A stretch of 64,000 nucleotides of DNA from Brevibacillus laterosporus (GTDB taxonomy: Bacteria > Bacillota > Bacilli > Brevibacillales > Brevibacillaceae), in contig CP033464.1 of the NCBI GenBank assembly GCA_007833815.1, forward strand, positions 110,001 to 174,000, read 5' to 3'. The notes beneath the pieces were generated by a model that did no database searches, was not told the DNA's origin, and saw only the letters and a list, made by a program, of their open reading frames with translations. Positions 34,233 to 43,125 of this stretch are shown here, one piece after another. How positions within the stretch are numbered: the stretch's first letter is position 1; each line of letters begins with the position of its first letter. The position numbers and the translations under genes are program-made.

Positions 34233-34593
34233 CCGAGAACACTCGTGATTTTAATCATGAGATGAATCTCGGACAAAGCGTGTCTTCTGACACGTTACTT
34301 GTCCGACTACTTCTTTGAATAACTAACAAGAACAGGTATACTAATCTTGTACAGATTGCTCATTGAAAACTGAATGTATGGGGTTGCCATAAGGAATGCT
34401 TTGTGGCGTAAAACATTCAAGCACCTTCGTCCTCTCTGACCGAAAAGCGAAAACCAAGCAGTAGGTCAGAGAGAAGAGTCCAACGTACACTTTTTTTCAA
34501 TAACCGTAGGGACTACGGGGATAGCCTGCTAATTCTCACTTCGTTGGATGTGATAGCGCAGGAATCTCGTGGCTTTAGCCATGAGAGGTTCAA
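34233..34593 (+). mobile_element. IS200/IS605-type non-autonomous element with omega-RNA-like right end
   Basis: Left end: nested hairpins CCGAGA/TCTCGG around CTCGTGATT/AATCATGAG (34233-34272), then a 36-base hairpin CGGACAA...TTGTCCG (34270-34305) that recurs upstream of the tnpA relic near 43.65 kb. Middle: GCCATAAG/CTTTGTGGC within GAATGT/ACATTC, then CTCTCTGACC/GGTCAGAGAG. Right end: CCGTAGGGACTACGG, a CCTGC/GCAGG arm and the terminal CTCGTGGCTTTAGCCATGAG hairpin followed by AGGTTCAA. This right-end order is typical of IS605 elements where the 3' end of tnpB encodes the omega-RNA scaffold. No tnpA or tnpB is present. Exact ends are estimates. Confidence 0.65.
34370..34593 (+). ncRNA. Candidate orphan omega-RNA-like transcript
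   Basis: Within the element above, 34370-34593 folds into four consecutive hairpins and ends in the GGTTCAA that precedes the guide in TnpB omega-RNAs. The bases after 34593 (AGGACCTTCTATCTAACC) would then be the guide. Expression is not shown by the sequence. Confidence 0.4.
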
Positions 34594-34618
34594 AGGACCT
34601 TCTATCTAACCATATGCC

Positions 34619-35113
34619 TTAGTGAAGCCTCACTCGTTTGTTTCCCCATTTTCTATCCCAATAAGGCAAGACAAACCGATCTAAGCCAAAGTAGCCAGCA
34701 TTACGGCCTGCTACTAAGATAAAGGTGGTTAATAAAACCAAATAAGGATTAACACTTACCGTACCACTAAATAAAAATGCATAATTCATGATAATTCCCA
34801 TGAGTCCAGAGAATGTAGTTAATAGTCCTAATAGTAGAGCAAGCCCTACCAACACTTCTGCCCAAGGGATTAAGAAGTTGAAAAAGGAAGCACCGGGTAA
34901 CGCTATATTTTCAAGAAAGGCAGCCCACCAGCCTTGTACAGCAGGGTGGTCACCACCAGCTTTTGCAATTGCACCTTTTAAGAAGCCTTCTGTTGCAAAT
35001 CCCCCACCACTTAGCTTACCCCAACCAGAAACAAGCCACGTATAGCCTAAATAAAGACGAACTAACAACAAAACAACGGAAGCACTCTGAGATTGTCGTA
35101 GCCAAGTTACCAT
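34619..35113 (-). CDS. DoxX-family membrane protein
   Basis: 164 residues from ATG 35113 with AAAGGAGTGG upstream; the longer reading from 35188 adds 25 unconserved residues. Four hydrophobic segments, with LLLVRLYLGYTWLVSGWGKLSGG, FLIPWAEVLVGLALLLGLLTTFSGLMGIIMNYAFLFSGTVSVNP as in DoxX/thiosulfate:quinone-oxidoreductase DoxD-like proteins. Its substrate or partner is not known here. The IS605-like element ends 25 bases after its stop codon. Confidence 0.82.
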   Translation of the reverse strand: MVTWLRQSQSASVVLLLVRLYLGYTWLVSGWGKLSGGGFATEGFLKGAIAKAGGDHPAVQGWWAAFLENIALPGASFFNFLIPWAEVLVGLALLLGLLTTFSGLMGIIMNYAFLFSGTVSVNPYLVLLTTFILVAGRNAGYFGLDRFVLPYWDRKWGNKRVRLH

Positions 35114-35194
35114 ACACACCACTCCTTTTTTCTCTATAAAAAATCTGGTTACTGCTGAAATAATTTTTTCGTCATTACCGATAAGCACTATTTA

Positions 35195-35746
35195 CTAATA
35201 ATCTTTTAGACTCACGTCTTCCGCACCAATCAGTTCTCTTTTCCTACTGTTAAGCTTAGCTGCTCGCTGACTTAACTCCGTCAACTGTAACAAAATATTG
35301 GTTTTAATGGTTATATTCTGCACAGATAGAAATATTCCCTCTATTTCCCAATAGGCTTCTCGTAGCATTTCATGTATCAAGTGAATTGTAATTCCATGAT
35401 GAAAGCTTGGATTCGTACTATCATTTCCGTTCAGATACATCGGTTCTACTTGATCGCTTACTTTTTGTATTTCCAGCTGAATCATTCTAAAGGACTGGTC
35501 GCACTCATGCCAGATGGTGGCAGATTGCTCCATCAATTGCTTCACAGTTTCCTTCATAGCCAAGGAAGCTCCATCGTTGTGTTTTATTATCTGCTCACTG
35601 TTCAACACAGTCTCCTTGGCCAATCGCTGTGTTTCTTTTGTTATTTTAGAAATGTCTAGCATGATTTTTTCTAATGCCTGAAAATCATAATCACATTTTT
35701 GACTATTCGCATCATTCAATAGATTATTCCTCGTTTGACACTCCAT
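35195..35746 (-). CDS. Unrecognised helical protein
   Basis: 183 residues, soluble, almost entirely predicted helix: LEKIMLDISKITKETQRLAKETVLNSEQIIK, LAMKETVKQLMEQSATIWHECDQSF, and IFLSVQNITIKTNILLQLTELSQRAAKLNSRKREL. Heptad-like spacing suggests coiled coils, and the later segment faintly recalls chemoreceptor signalling helices without their hallmark E-A-A-R motif. No family assigned. Probably followed by the doxX gene 82 bases downstream on the same strand. Confidence 0.55.
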   Translation of the reverse strand: MECQTRNNLLNDANSQKCDYDFQALEKIMLDISKITKETQRLAKETVLNSEQIIKHNDGASLAMKETVKQLMEQSATIWHECDQSFRMIQLEIQKVSDQVEPMYLNGNDSTNPSFHHGITIHLIHEMLREAYWEIEGIFLSVQNITIKTNILLQLTELSQRAAKLNSRKRELIGAEDVSLKDY

Positions 35747-35842
35747 TCGTATAATAGTTTCTCCCTTCCTAACTTCTTGTATATACGTTATGTATCGAAT
35801 TTTCTGCCGAACAAAAATAGGGTCATTTTACACAAAAATAAA

Positions 35843-35870
35843 AAACACCAGGTGCATTCACCTGGTGTTT
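35843..35870 (-). terminator. Terminator of the ribose operon
   Basis: AAACACCAGGTG-CATT-CACCTGGTGTTT is a perfect 12-bp stem. On the minus strand it is followed by TTTTATTTTTG, 43 bases after the rbsB stop. Confidence 0.88.
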
Positions 35871-35912
35871 CGTCTTTATTCATCGCTGTAAGCTTCAAGG
35901 ATCATGTGTTTT

Positions 35913-36848
35913 CTATTTTTTGATTAATTCCAGATCAACCGGAATAAATTCATCTACCTTTTCACCCTTGGCTACCTTAATAGCAGTCTCTACAGCTTTT
36001 TTACCGATTTCTGCTGGTTTTTGAGCAACAGTTGCTGTCAATTTTCCATCTTTAACAGCTGCCACTGCATCCTCGGTAGCATCAAATCCTACGACTTTCA
36101 CTTCTTTCAAACCAGCTGCTTCTAAAGCTTGTAGGGCTCCCAAAGCCATTTCATCATTGTGGGCAAAAACAGCTTGGATGTCCTTGTTGCCTTGCAAAAT
36201 ATTTTCCATAACACTCATGCCTTTTGCACGATTGAAATCTGCTGGCTGAGTAGCTGTTACTTTTAGACCATCTTTATTGTCTACCGCATTGTGGAACCCT
36301 TTGCCTCGATCACGTGCTGCAGAGGAGCCCGGAATACCTTCCAACTCAATCAGGTTTCCTTTACCACCAAGAGAATCCATGATGAACTGGCCAGCCATTT
36401 CTCCGCCTTTTACGTTGTCGGAAGCAATGTGTGACGTTACTTTACCACCTTCTGCAGCACGGTCGACAGTAACGACTGGGATGTTTGCTGCGTTTGCTGA
36501 TTCAACCGCTGTGGAAATGGCTGCACTATCGGTTGGGTTAACCAAAATGACATCTACTTTTTTCTGAATGAGATCCTCAACCCCGCTAATTTGTTTAGCC
36601 GTATCATCTTGGGAATCCACGACGATCAGATTAACCCCAGCCTCTTTGGCTGCCTTTTCTGCTCCTTCTTTTAGCGTGACAAAGAATGGGTTATTTAATG
36701 TAGAGATAGAGAGTCCAATGGTGACTCCTTCTTTCTTCGCATCAGATGCTGGCGTCTTGCTATCCTCTAAGCTGGATTGAGTCGAACAGCCTGCTAGTAC
36801 AGATAAAAGCATTGTGGATGCCAAAGCTACTTTCACGTACTTCTTCAT
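35913..36848 (-). CDS. rbsB: Ribose ABC transporter, substrate-binding lipoprotein
   Basis: 311 residues from ATG 36848, with AAAGGGGAG upstream. The lipobox LSVLAGC puts the mature lipoprotein on the outer membrane face. The periplasmic-binding fold shows TIGLSISTLNNPFFVTLKEGAEKAAKEAG, LVNPTDSAAISTAVESANAANIPVVTVDR and VFAHNDEMALGALQAL. It delivers ribose to RbsC/RbsA. Last gene of rbsR-K-D-A-C-B. Confidence 0.95.
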   Translation of the reverse strand: MKKYVKVALASTMLLSVLAGCSTQSSLEDSKTPASDAKKEGVTIGLSISTLNNPFFVTLKEGAEKAAKEAGVNLIVVDSQDDTAKQISGVEDLIQKKVDVILVNPTDSAAISTAVESANAANIPVVTVDRAAEGGKVTSHIASDNVKGGEMAGQFIMDSLGGKGNLIELEGIPGSSAARDRGKGFHNAVDNKDGLKVTATQPADFNRAKGMSVMENILQGNKDIQAVFAHNDEMALGALQALEAAGLKEVKVVGFDATEDAVAAVKDGKLTATVAQKPAEIGKKAVETAIKVAKGEKVDEFIPVDLELIKK

Positions 36849-36874
36849 GATGAAATCTCCCCTTTTACTCATTA

Positions 36875-37825
36875 TTATTTTTTAGAACGGTCCAACAAAA
36901 CGGCAATCAGGATGACTGCCCCTTTAGCCACCAGTTGATAGAAAGATGATACATTCAACAGGTTAAGACCGTTATTCAACACACCGATAATCATGGCACC
37001 GATCAAGGTACCAACAATCCAGCCTTTACCACCAGAGAGACTGGTTCCCCCCAGAACGACTGCCGCGATGGCATCTAGCTCATAGGACGTACCTGCCGTT
37101 GGTTGGGCAGAGTTAAGACGTGAGGTCAAAATAATACCTGCTAAGGATGCAAACAACCCGCTGATAGAATACACCCAGATTTTTACCTTAGTGGTGGAAA
37201 TTCCTGATAATCTGGTTGCCTCTTCATTGCTCCCTAAAGCGTATACATGACGACCAAATGTCGTATGTTTTAAGATGAAATACAACACGATAAAGGAAAG
37301 TAACATCCAGATAACCGGCATCGGAATTTGTAAAAAGAAGCTTTTCCCTACCATTCCGAAGCTATCTGGTAAACCTGTAATTGGTTTTCCCTCTGTATAA
37401 ACAAGCGTCAATCCTCGGAACACGGTCATGGTTGCCAGTGTTGCGATAAATGGAGCTACATTGCCCTTTGCTACTAAAAATCCATTGAAAGCACCCATTA
37501 CTAGACCTGCCAACAGTCCAACCACGATTGCTAAGAACGGATCGCTACCGCTGGCCATCATCCCCGCTGACAACGCGCTTGATAAAGCCAAAGTAGAACC
37601 TACTGATAAGTCAATCCCACCTGTTAAAATAACGAAGGTCATTCCAAAGGCAATCAGAGCATTAATTGACACTTGGCGTAATACATTAAAAATGTTACTT
37701 ACCGTTAGAAAATCGGAGCTGACGATAGACAATATGATGACCAGCAGCAACAGACCTAATAACGGACCCATCTGTTGCAAAAAATTCCCTTTTAATTTAA
37801 GCGCTGGTTTCGCTTGTGCTTGCAT
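36875..37825 (-). CDS. rbsC: Ribose ABC transporter permease
   Basis: 316 residues from ATG 37825, with GGGGGAGG upstream; the first 23 codons of the longer frame lie in rbsA. About ten hydrophobic segments, with the BPD_transp_2 signature (FGMTFVILTGGIDLSVGSTLALSSALSAGMM and AAVVLGGTSLSGGKGWIVGTLIGA). It overlaps rbsA by 29 bases, indicating translational coupling. It forms the membrane pore of the ribose importer. Confidence 0.95.
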   Translation of the reverse strand: MQAQAKPALKLKGNFLQQMGPLLGLLLLVIILSIVSSDFLTVSNIFNVLRQVSINALIAFGMTFVILTGGIDLSVGSTLALSSALSAGMMASGSDPFLAIVVGLLAGLVMGAFNGFLVAKGNVAPFIATLATMTVFRGLTLVYTEGKPITGLPDSFGMVGKSFFLQIPMPVIWMLLSFIVLYFILKHTTFGRHVYALGSNEEATRLSGISTTKVKIWVYSISGLFASLAGIILTSRLNSAQPTAGTSYELDAIAAVVLGGTSLSGGKGWIVGTLIGAMIIGVLNNGLNLLNVSSFYQLVAKGAVILIAVLLDRSKK

Positions 37826-39323
37826 GTGAATGACCTCCCCCTGTTGCCGCGTGCATAATGATTTCCTGAGTGGCTTCTTCTCGTGAGAACTCACCCGTCA
37901 TTTTCCCCTCATGCATAACGATAATTCGATCGCTCATTCCCAGTACCTCGGGCAATTCCGATGAGATCATGATGATCGCTACTCCTGCTTGTGCCAAACG
38001 GTTCATCAAGTCATAAATCTCTTTTTTTGCTCCTATATCCACTCCACGCGTCGGTTCGTCTAAAATTAAAATTTTAGGAGTAGCTGCCAGCCATTTTCCA
38101 ATGACAATTTTTTGCTGATTACCACCACTCAACGAACCAACTTTCTGCTCGCTGCTATGCGTTTTGACCAACAGCTTTTTAATCGTATCGTCTGCTAATT
38201 GCTGTTCCTTCTGCTTGTGAAGGACCCCCATAGATGAGAGGCTGGACAGATTAGGTAATGCTATATTTTCCCGAACGGATAAGGAAAGTACCAAGCCTTC
38301 TTCTTTTCGGTCTTCTGTTACGAAGGCAATTCCTGCCGCGATCGCATCTTTCGGCTTTTTTATGCTCACAGGCTTGCCTTCTACCTTAATACTTCCTGAA
38401 TCCAGTCGTTCGAGTCCAAAAATGGCTTTGGCCACTTCCGAGCGTCCCGCCCCCATTAATCCGGCAAATCCCAATATTTCGCCAGCTTGTACTGTAAAGG
38501 AGACATCAGTCAGTTTTCCTTTGATCGACAAATGATCTACTCGCAATTTTTCTTCACCGAGAGTCACTTCCACTTTTGGAAAGCGGTCCGTAATTTCCCG
38601 ACCTACCATCATTTTAACCAGCTCATCCATGTTAGTCTCAGCTGTTACTTTCGTGCCAACATACTGACCGTCACGAAGAACCGTGATACGATCGCTGACC
38701 TGAAAGATTTCCTCCATCCGATGCGAGATGTAAATCATACCTACTCCTTTGTTCTTGAGGGCAAAAATAACTTCAAACAATGCATCGATTTCACGATTGG
38801 TAAGAGCTGCGGTTGGTTCGTCCAGTACTAGGATGTCCGCTTGTAATGAAAGCGCTTTAGCGATTTCGATCATTTGTTGCTGACCAACAGATAAATCGCC
38901 CACTCTTGTATCGGGATCAACTTGAATACCCAATTGATCTAAATATATCTTTGCTTCCTGACGGAGCTTTTGCCAATTGATAAATTTCGTTTTTCCATAC
39001 GTAAATTCGCGTCCCAAAAAGATATTTTCGGCAACTGTTAAATGTGAAATTAAATTCAATTCTTGATGAATAATTCCAATTCCCAGCTCAGCTGCCAGTT
39101 TCGTGGTCATCTCTGGTACAAGCTGACCCTTTACTGTGACAGTGCCGCTATCTTTGGTATAAATACCGCCAAGGATTTTCATGAAAGTAGATTTACCTGC
39201 TCCATTCTCACCCATTAGCGCTACCAGTTCACCTGGGCGCACCGTCAATTCAACCTGATCGAGCACTTTGACACCGGGAAACGACTTGCAGATCCCCTTC
39301 ATTTCTAACAATAAATCTGTCAT
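37797..39323 (-). CDS. rbsA: Ribose ABC transporter, twin ATPase
   Basis: 508 residues with two ABC domains. Domain 1: Walker A GENGAGKST, signature LSVGQQQMIEIAKAL, Walker B ILVLDEPTAAL. Domain 2: degenerate Walker A (GLMGAGRSE), signature LSGGNQQKIVIGKWL, Walker B ILILDEPTRGVD, as usual for RbsA/MglA-type proteins where one site is degenerate. The last residues (GGGHSHASTSETSA) are a His/Ser-rich tail. Energises ribose uptake. Confidence 0.95.
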   Translation of the reverse strand: MTDLLLEMKGICKSFPGVKVLDQVELTVRPGELVALMGENGAGKSTFMKILGGIYTKDSGTVTVKGQLVPEMTTKLAAELGIGIIHQELNLISHLTVAENIFLGREFTYGKTKFINWQKLRQEAKIYLDQLGIQVDPDTRVGDLSVGQQQMIEIAKALSLQADILVLDEPTAALTNREIDALFEVIFALKNKGVGMIYISHRMEEIFQVSDRITVLRDGQYVGTKVTAETNMDELVKMMVGREITDRFPKVEVTLGEEKLRVDHLSIKGKLTDVSFTVQAGEILGFAGLMGAGRSEVAKAIFGLERLDSGSIKVEGKPVSIKKPKDAIAAGIAFVTEDRKEEGLVLSLSVRENIALPNLSSLSSMGVLHKQKEQQLADDTIKKLLVKTHSSEQKVGSLSGGNQQKIVIGKWLAATPKILILDEPTRGVDIGAKKEIYDLMNRLAQAGVAIIMISSELPEVLGMSDRIIVMHEGKMTGEFSREEATQEIIMHAATGGGHSHASTSETSA

Positions 39324-39338
39324 ACGTTCACACCGCCT

Positions 39339-39734
39339 TTAAAAAGTAACTCCAGCTTCTAAAATCACATTGGCATATGGCGTGCATTCTCCGGTACGTA
39401 TGATCGCTTTCGCTTCATTCGTCCGTTTTTTAAATTCTTCATGACTCACTACGCTTTCTTCTACATTTGGGAGCTCTTGCTTCATTTTTTCATAAAGAGC
39501 GGGGCTAACTTCGCTCATCTCTTTTGCATAATGGATACGCTCCACCTGCATTTCTGCTAAAATTACTTGCAATACATCCAGAAAGCTTGGAAGACCTGCT
39601 TTGAGAGCTAAGTCTATTCGTTGTACACCATCTGGGATCGGCAGGCCAGCATCGCAAATCACAATGCGGTCTGTGTGTCCCAGCTTACTGATAATAGCGG
39701 AAATGTCACTATTCATGATGCCAATTTTCTTCAT
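39339..39734 (-). CDS. rbsD: D-ribose pyranase
   Basis: 131 residues from ATG 39734, giving the standard RbsD length; AAAGGGTGAG precedes it, while ATG 39743 overlaps that site. Motifs: ISKLGHTDRIVICDAGLPIPDGVQRIDLAL (active-site His and Asp), ECTPYANVILEAGVTF at the C-terminus. It interconverts pyranose and furanose forms of ribose so that RbsK can act. Lies between rbsK and rbsA. Confidence 0.95.
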   Translation of the reverse strand: MKKIGIMNSDISAIISKLGHTDRIVICDAGLPIPDGVQRIDLALKAGLPSFLDVLQVILAEMQVERIHYAKEMSEVSPALYEKMKQELPNVEESVVSHEEFKKRTNEAKAIIRTGECTPYANVILEAGVTF

Positions 39735-39816
39735 GTTTCTCACCCTTTAGCTGTGCAGTAATTTTCTAAGCTGTAACTGTCACGGTCTTAAACTGTCGCG
39801 ACTTACTTGTAAGCTA

Positions 39817-40752
39817 TCACTTGGATTGAAAAGCTAGTACATCCTTCATTGTAGGCATTCCATTTTGTGCCCCCAATTTAGTCACGGCAAGCGCTGATAC
39901 AACACTTGCAAACGCAACTGCTTCTGGAATGGTTTGTCCAGAGGCTAGTGCATAGGCAAGACCTGCGTTATAAGAATCTCCGGCTCCTGTGGTATCTACG
40001 ACTTGCACTTTATGACTAGCGATCGTTCCAAATGTCTCACCATCCATTAAGTAGGCAGAACCTATGGACCCAAGTGTGGTAATGACGTGTTTAACTCCTT
40101 TTGCATGGAGTGCTTTCATGGCGACAGGTAGAGTAGCTACTTGGTCTGCTTTCGCTCCCTCATGTGCCGTCTCCGTTAATAGATACAATTCCGATTCGTT
40201 GGGCGTCATGACATCAACGTAACCAAATAATTCGTCAGGAAGCTGCTGCGCTGGCGCTGGATTTAAGATGACCATCTTGCCAGCTTCTTTTGCCAGCTTT
40301 GCCGCATAAACAACCGTCTCTATAGGAATCTCCAATTGCAACAACACGATATCTGCCGCCTTCACCGTATCAGCATGTAAGTCAACATCTGCTGGAGAGG
40401 TATGGGCATTGGCACCTGCTACCACAATAATTTGGTTATCCCCTTCTGCTAACAAGATAGATGCGATGCCAGTCGGCACATTTTCAACATGTTTTATCGT
40501 GTTGACTTGGATTCCTTCCTGTTGCATCGCCTTATCAAGCGAATCTCCAAACGCATCTCTTCCCAAAGAACCAATCATCGAAGTTTGGGCACCTAGACGC
40601 GCGGCGGCGACCGCTTGGTTGGCGCCTTTTCCACCGGGGATAAAATGAACGTTATCTCCACTAATCGTCTCTCCCATTTTGGGCTGACGCGGTGCTTCCA
40701 CTACAACATCCATGTTAAGGCTGCCAATGACAGCTACTCGCGGTTGTCTCAT
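39817..40752 (-). CDS. rbsK: Ribokinase
   Basis: 311 residues of the PfkB family: AVIGSLNMDVVVEAPRQPKMGET, GGKGANQAVAAARLGA, and DTTGAGDSYNAGLAYAL with the catalytic Asp. It makes ribose 5-phosphate from ribose and ATP. The start ATG overlaps the rbsR stop as ATGA, so translation is coupled. Product joins that of psuG in the pentose phosphate pool. Confidence 0.95.
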   Translation of the reverse strand: MRQPRVAVIGSLNMDVVVEAPRQPKMGETISGDNVHFIPGGKGANQAVAAARLGAQTSMIGSLGRDAFGDSLDKAMQQEGIQVNTIKHVENVPTGIASILLAEGDNQIIVVAGANAHTSPADVDLHADTVKAADIVLLQLEIPIETVVYAAKLAKEAGKMVILNPAPAQQLPDELFGYVDVMTPNESELYLLTETAHEGAKADQVATLPVAMKALHAKGVKHVITTLGSIGSAYLMDGETFGTIASHKVQVVDTTGAGDSYNAGLAYALASGQTIPEAVAFASVVSALAVTKLGAQNGMPTMKDVLAFQSK

Positions 40753-41753
40753 GCTAATGGCTCCCTCCTGGTTGAACTGCGCTCAATAAAAGTAGGTTCT
40801 AGTTCATATACTTTCGGTAAAGGTTTCGTATTTTCTATTTGCTGGGTTAAAGTAAGTGCTGCTAGCTCTCCCATCTCATAGATCGGTTGAGCTACCGTTG
40901 TTAATTCTGGGATAGTCATGGAAGCTAGTGCAATGCCATCAAAACCACATACCACTACATCTTCTGGCACCCTTCTCCCTAGTTGGTTTAATCCTTTTAA
41001 CACCCCAATGGCCATCAAATCATTTCCAACAAAAATGCCATCAATATCTGGATGTCTTCTCAGTAGTTCTTTAACCGCTTCCTGTCCCCCATTTAATTGG
41101 AAGTAGCCAGGCTCCATTAAGCTTGGCGAATACCAGGATAATCCTTGGACGCTTTCTTCATAAGCAAGCATTCTCTCTCTGGCAGTTATTAATTCTTGTG
41201 GGCCATAGATATGTCCAATTTTACGACACCCCTGCTCAACTAAATGAGCAACAGCTTCCTTCGCTCCCGCATAATTGTTACATCTGATTACAGAGCAATG
41301 TTGATTCTCTGGAGCGCGATCCATGACCACTAAGGGAATCTGATCCTGTTGCATCTTTTGGATATCTTCACTGCTTAAGGTTTGCGAAGCAATGATGATA
41401 CCATCAATATATTTTCTCTTAAGAACCTCTATATATGTTTTTTCCTTTTGCCCCTGATCATCAGAGTTACATAGGATGACCGTATAGCCCAATTCTCTAG
41501 CTTTATCTTCTACGCCACGCGCCATTTCTGAAAAAAAAGGGTTCGTAATGTCCGGCAAGATAAACGCAATCGTACTGGTCCGTTTACCCGCCAATCCTCG
41601 CGCTACCGAGTTGGGTTCATACTGAAGCTGTTGAATTGCCTTTTCAACTTTGCGAGCTGTTTCCACATTCACATAGCCCGTTTTGTTGAGCACACGTGAA
41701 ACAGTTGCTACAGAAACACCTGCCAGCTTTGCTACATCGCGAATCGTTGCCAT
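40749..41753 (-). CDS. rbsR: Ribose operon repressor, LacI family
   Basis: About 334 residues. HTH: ATIRDVAKLAGVSVATVSRVLNKTGYVNVETARKV, hinge NSVARGLAGKRTSTIAF, effector domain with DGIIIASQTLSSEDIQ, GCRKIGHIYGPQEL, GIFVGNDLMAIGVLKGL and VVCGFDGIALASMT. First gene of the rbs operon, as in B. subtilis, so probably autoregulatory. Two palindromic sites of the TGTAACCGGTTTCA type lie upstream. Start at 41753 or 41756 (ATGATG). Confidence 0.92.
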   Translation of the reverse strand: MATIRDVAKLAGVSVATVSRVLNKTGYVNVETARKVEKAIQQLQYEPNSVARGLAGKRTSTIAFILPDITNPFFSEMARGVEDKARELGYTVILCNSDDQGQKEKTYIEVLKRKYIDGIIIASQTLSSEDIQKMQQDQIPLVVMDRAPENQHCSVIRCNNYAGAKEAVAHLVEQGCRKIGHIYGPQELITARERMLAYEESVQGLSWYSPSLMEPGYFQLNGGQEAVKELLRRHPDIDGIFVGNDLMAIGVLKGLNQLGRRVPEDVVVCGFDGIALASMTIPELTTVAQPIYEMGELAALTLTQQIENTKPLPKVYELEPTFIERSSTRREPLA

Positions 41754-41786
41754 CATGCGTCACTCCACATTCGTAACCATCTAATG

Positions 41787-41800
41787 TGTAACCGGTTTCA
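41787..41800. promoter_or_regulatory. cre/RbsR-type operator, rbsR-proximal
   Basis: TGTAACCGGTTTCA fits every defined position of the CcpA cre consensus and lies in an 18-base imperfect palindrome (41786-41803), 34 bases upstream of rbsR. RbsR itself may bind it. Confidence 0.7.
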
Positions 41801-41874
41801 CACTAAATACATAAAATCATATAAATATTGGAAACAAAAGCATAAAATCTCGTATTGTTCAGTTTATTCAAAAC

Positions 41875-41888
41875 TGTAACCGGTTTCA
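41875..41888. promoter_or_regulatory. cre/RbsR-type operator, distal
   Basis: A second exact copy of TGTAACCGGTTTCA lies 88 bases from the first. The two could be bridged by a LacI-family tetramer or occupied separately by CcpA and RbsR. The rest of 41804-42030 is AT-rich, with promoter-like TTGTTT/TTATGT spaced 17 bases, and has no supported gene. Confidence 0.65.
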
Positions 41889-42032
41889 TAACCTTACAAC
41901 ACAAATATACTCGCTCATGGATAGGGTGTCAAGAGAAAGTGAATAATGGTAGAAACTGCTTTCAGTAGCTACCATCTATCCAATAAAATATCGAATGATA
42001 AAAATACAGTTACATATAAAACAAACAAAAAA

Positions 42033-42048
42033 GGAGCGTACCCGCTCC
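42033..42048 (-). terminator. Terminator of degV
   Basis: On the minus strand GGAGCG-GGTA-CGCTCC is followed by TTTTTTG, 32 bases after the stop of degV. Confidence 0.85.
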
Positions 42049-42079
42049 CTATATTACTCATGAAAATGCTTTATTCAGA

Positions 42080-42925
42080 CTATTCATTAATCCAAGATAG
42101 AGCTACTGTACCTTGCCCAGCATGTGCACCAATCGTTGAACTAATTGGCCCAATAATAACTTCTAAATCGTGATATTTCTCGTTGATTCGCTTTTTTAGA
42201 GCTTGTGCTTTTTCTAATACGTTCCCATGCAAAATCTGTACATCCTTAATGGTTTGTTTCTGCATCGCTTGATCGAGTTGGTCTAGCATGCGAACAATAG
42301 CTTTATTTTCTGTTCGGATTTTTTCATACACTTCAAATATGCCGTCTCTAATACGAATAATTGGTTTGATCTGAAGGAGATTGCCTACAAAGAACTGTAC
42401 TCCATTCATTCGTCCTCCACGATAAAATTGATCAAGACTCCCAAGTAAGATATAGCTTTCTGCTTTATCAGCTACGTGACGCAACGATTTAGCGATTTCC
42501 ACGGGTGAAGTCCCCTTCTTCGCCATTTCCATTCCTTGTAAAATCATATGTGTAATCGGATAGGACATGGTTTTCGAATCTACTACTTCTACTGGAAACT
42601 CCGCCATCGTTGCAGCGCTATGGCTAGCATTAAGTGTACCACTTAGTTTACTAGATACGTGAACAGCGATCGCACAATCATATTTTTGTTTTAGGGTCTC
42701 ATATAGCTCCACAAATTTGCCTAGCGAAGGTTGTGAGGTCTTCGGAACTTCTCGTGTGTTCTCTATTTTTTCGTACATTTGCTCCGGCGTCATATCGATG
42801 CCATCGCGGTAGGTTCCGTCGGTGAAAATAATTTCGAGTGGCACGACGTAAATATCGTGCTTCTCCCGAAGGTCAGCCGGTATATAAGCCGTACTGTCAG
42901 TTACCCAGGCAATTTGTTTTTTCAC
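42080..42925 (-). CDS. DegV family fatty-acid-binding protein
   Basis: 281 residues with the DegV pattern: IAWVTDSTAYIPADLREKHDIYVVPLEI, a TSQPSLGKFVELYE segment (the Thr-Ser that bind the fatty-acid carboxylate), HVSSKLSGTLNASHSAA, YILLGSLDQFYRGGRMNGVQ and IGPISSTIGAHAGQGTVAL. Related FakB proteins present fatty acids to the kinase FakA; whether this member does so is inferred, and no fakA is in the window. Single-gene unit with its own terminator. Confidence 0.9.
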   Translation of the reverse strand: MKKQIAWVTDSTAYIPADLREKHDIYVVPLEIIFTDGTYRDGIDMTPEQMYEKIENTREVPKTSQPSLGKFVELYETLKQKYDCAIAVHVSSKLSGTLNASHSAATMAEFPVEVVDSKTMSYPITHMILQGMEMAKKGTSPVEIAKSLRHVADKAESYILLGSLDQFYRGGRMNGVQFFVGNLLQIKPIIRIRDGIFEVYEKIRTENKAIVRMLDQLDQAMQKQTIKDVQILHGNVLEKAQALKKRINEKYHDLEVIIGPISSTIGAHAGQGTVALSWINE

Positions 42926-43125
42926 TGAAACGCTCCTTTATGTTCAAGAGATATAAGTAAGATTATATATCCTTCTCTCGCAGTTTCCTATTACCTATTT
43001 CTTATAGGAGTGAACACTTTCGTTCATAATGTTCACAATTTGAAAATGGATTTTTATTAGGTGTTTTGTTAAGTTCATTTGAATTTATTAAAAGCCCTAT
43101 GAAAGATGAGCTCTGTCTTCTTACA

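Noticed and set aside
34370-34593. Riboswitch or CRISPR repeat interpretation of the hairpin cluster
   Set aside because: There are no evenly spaced repeats, no downstream gene on the plus strand to control, and the right end has the IS605 layout.
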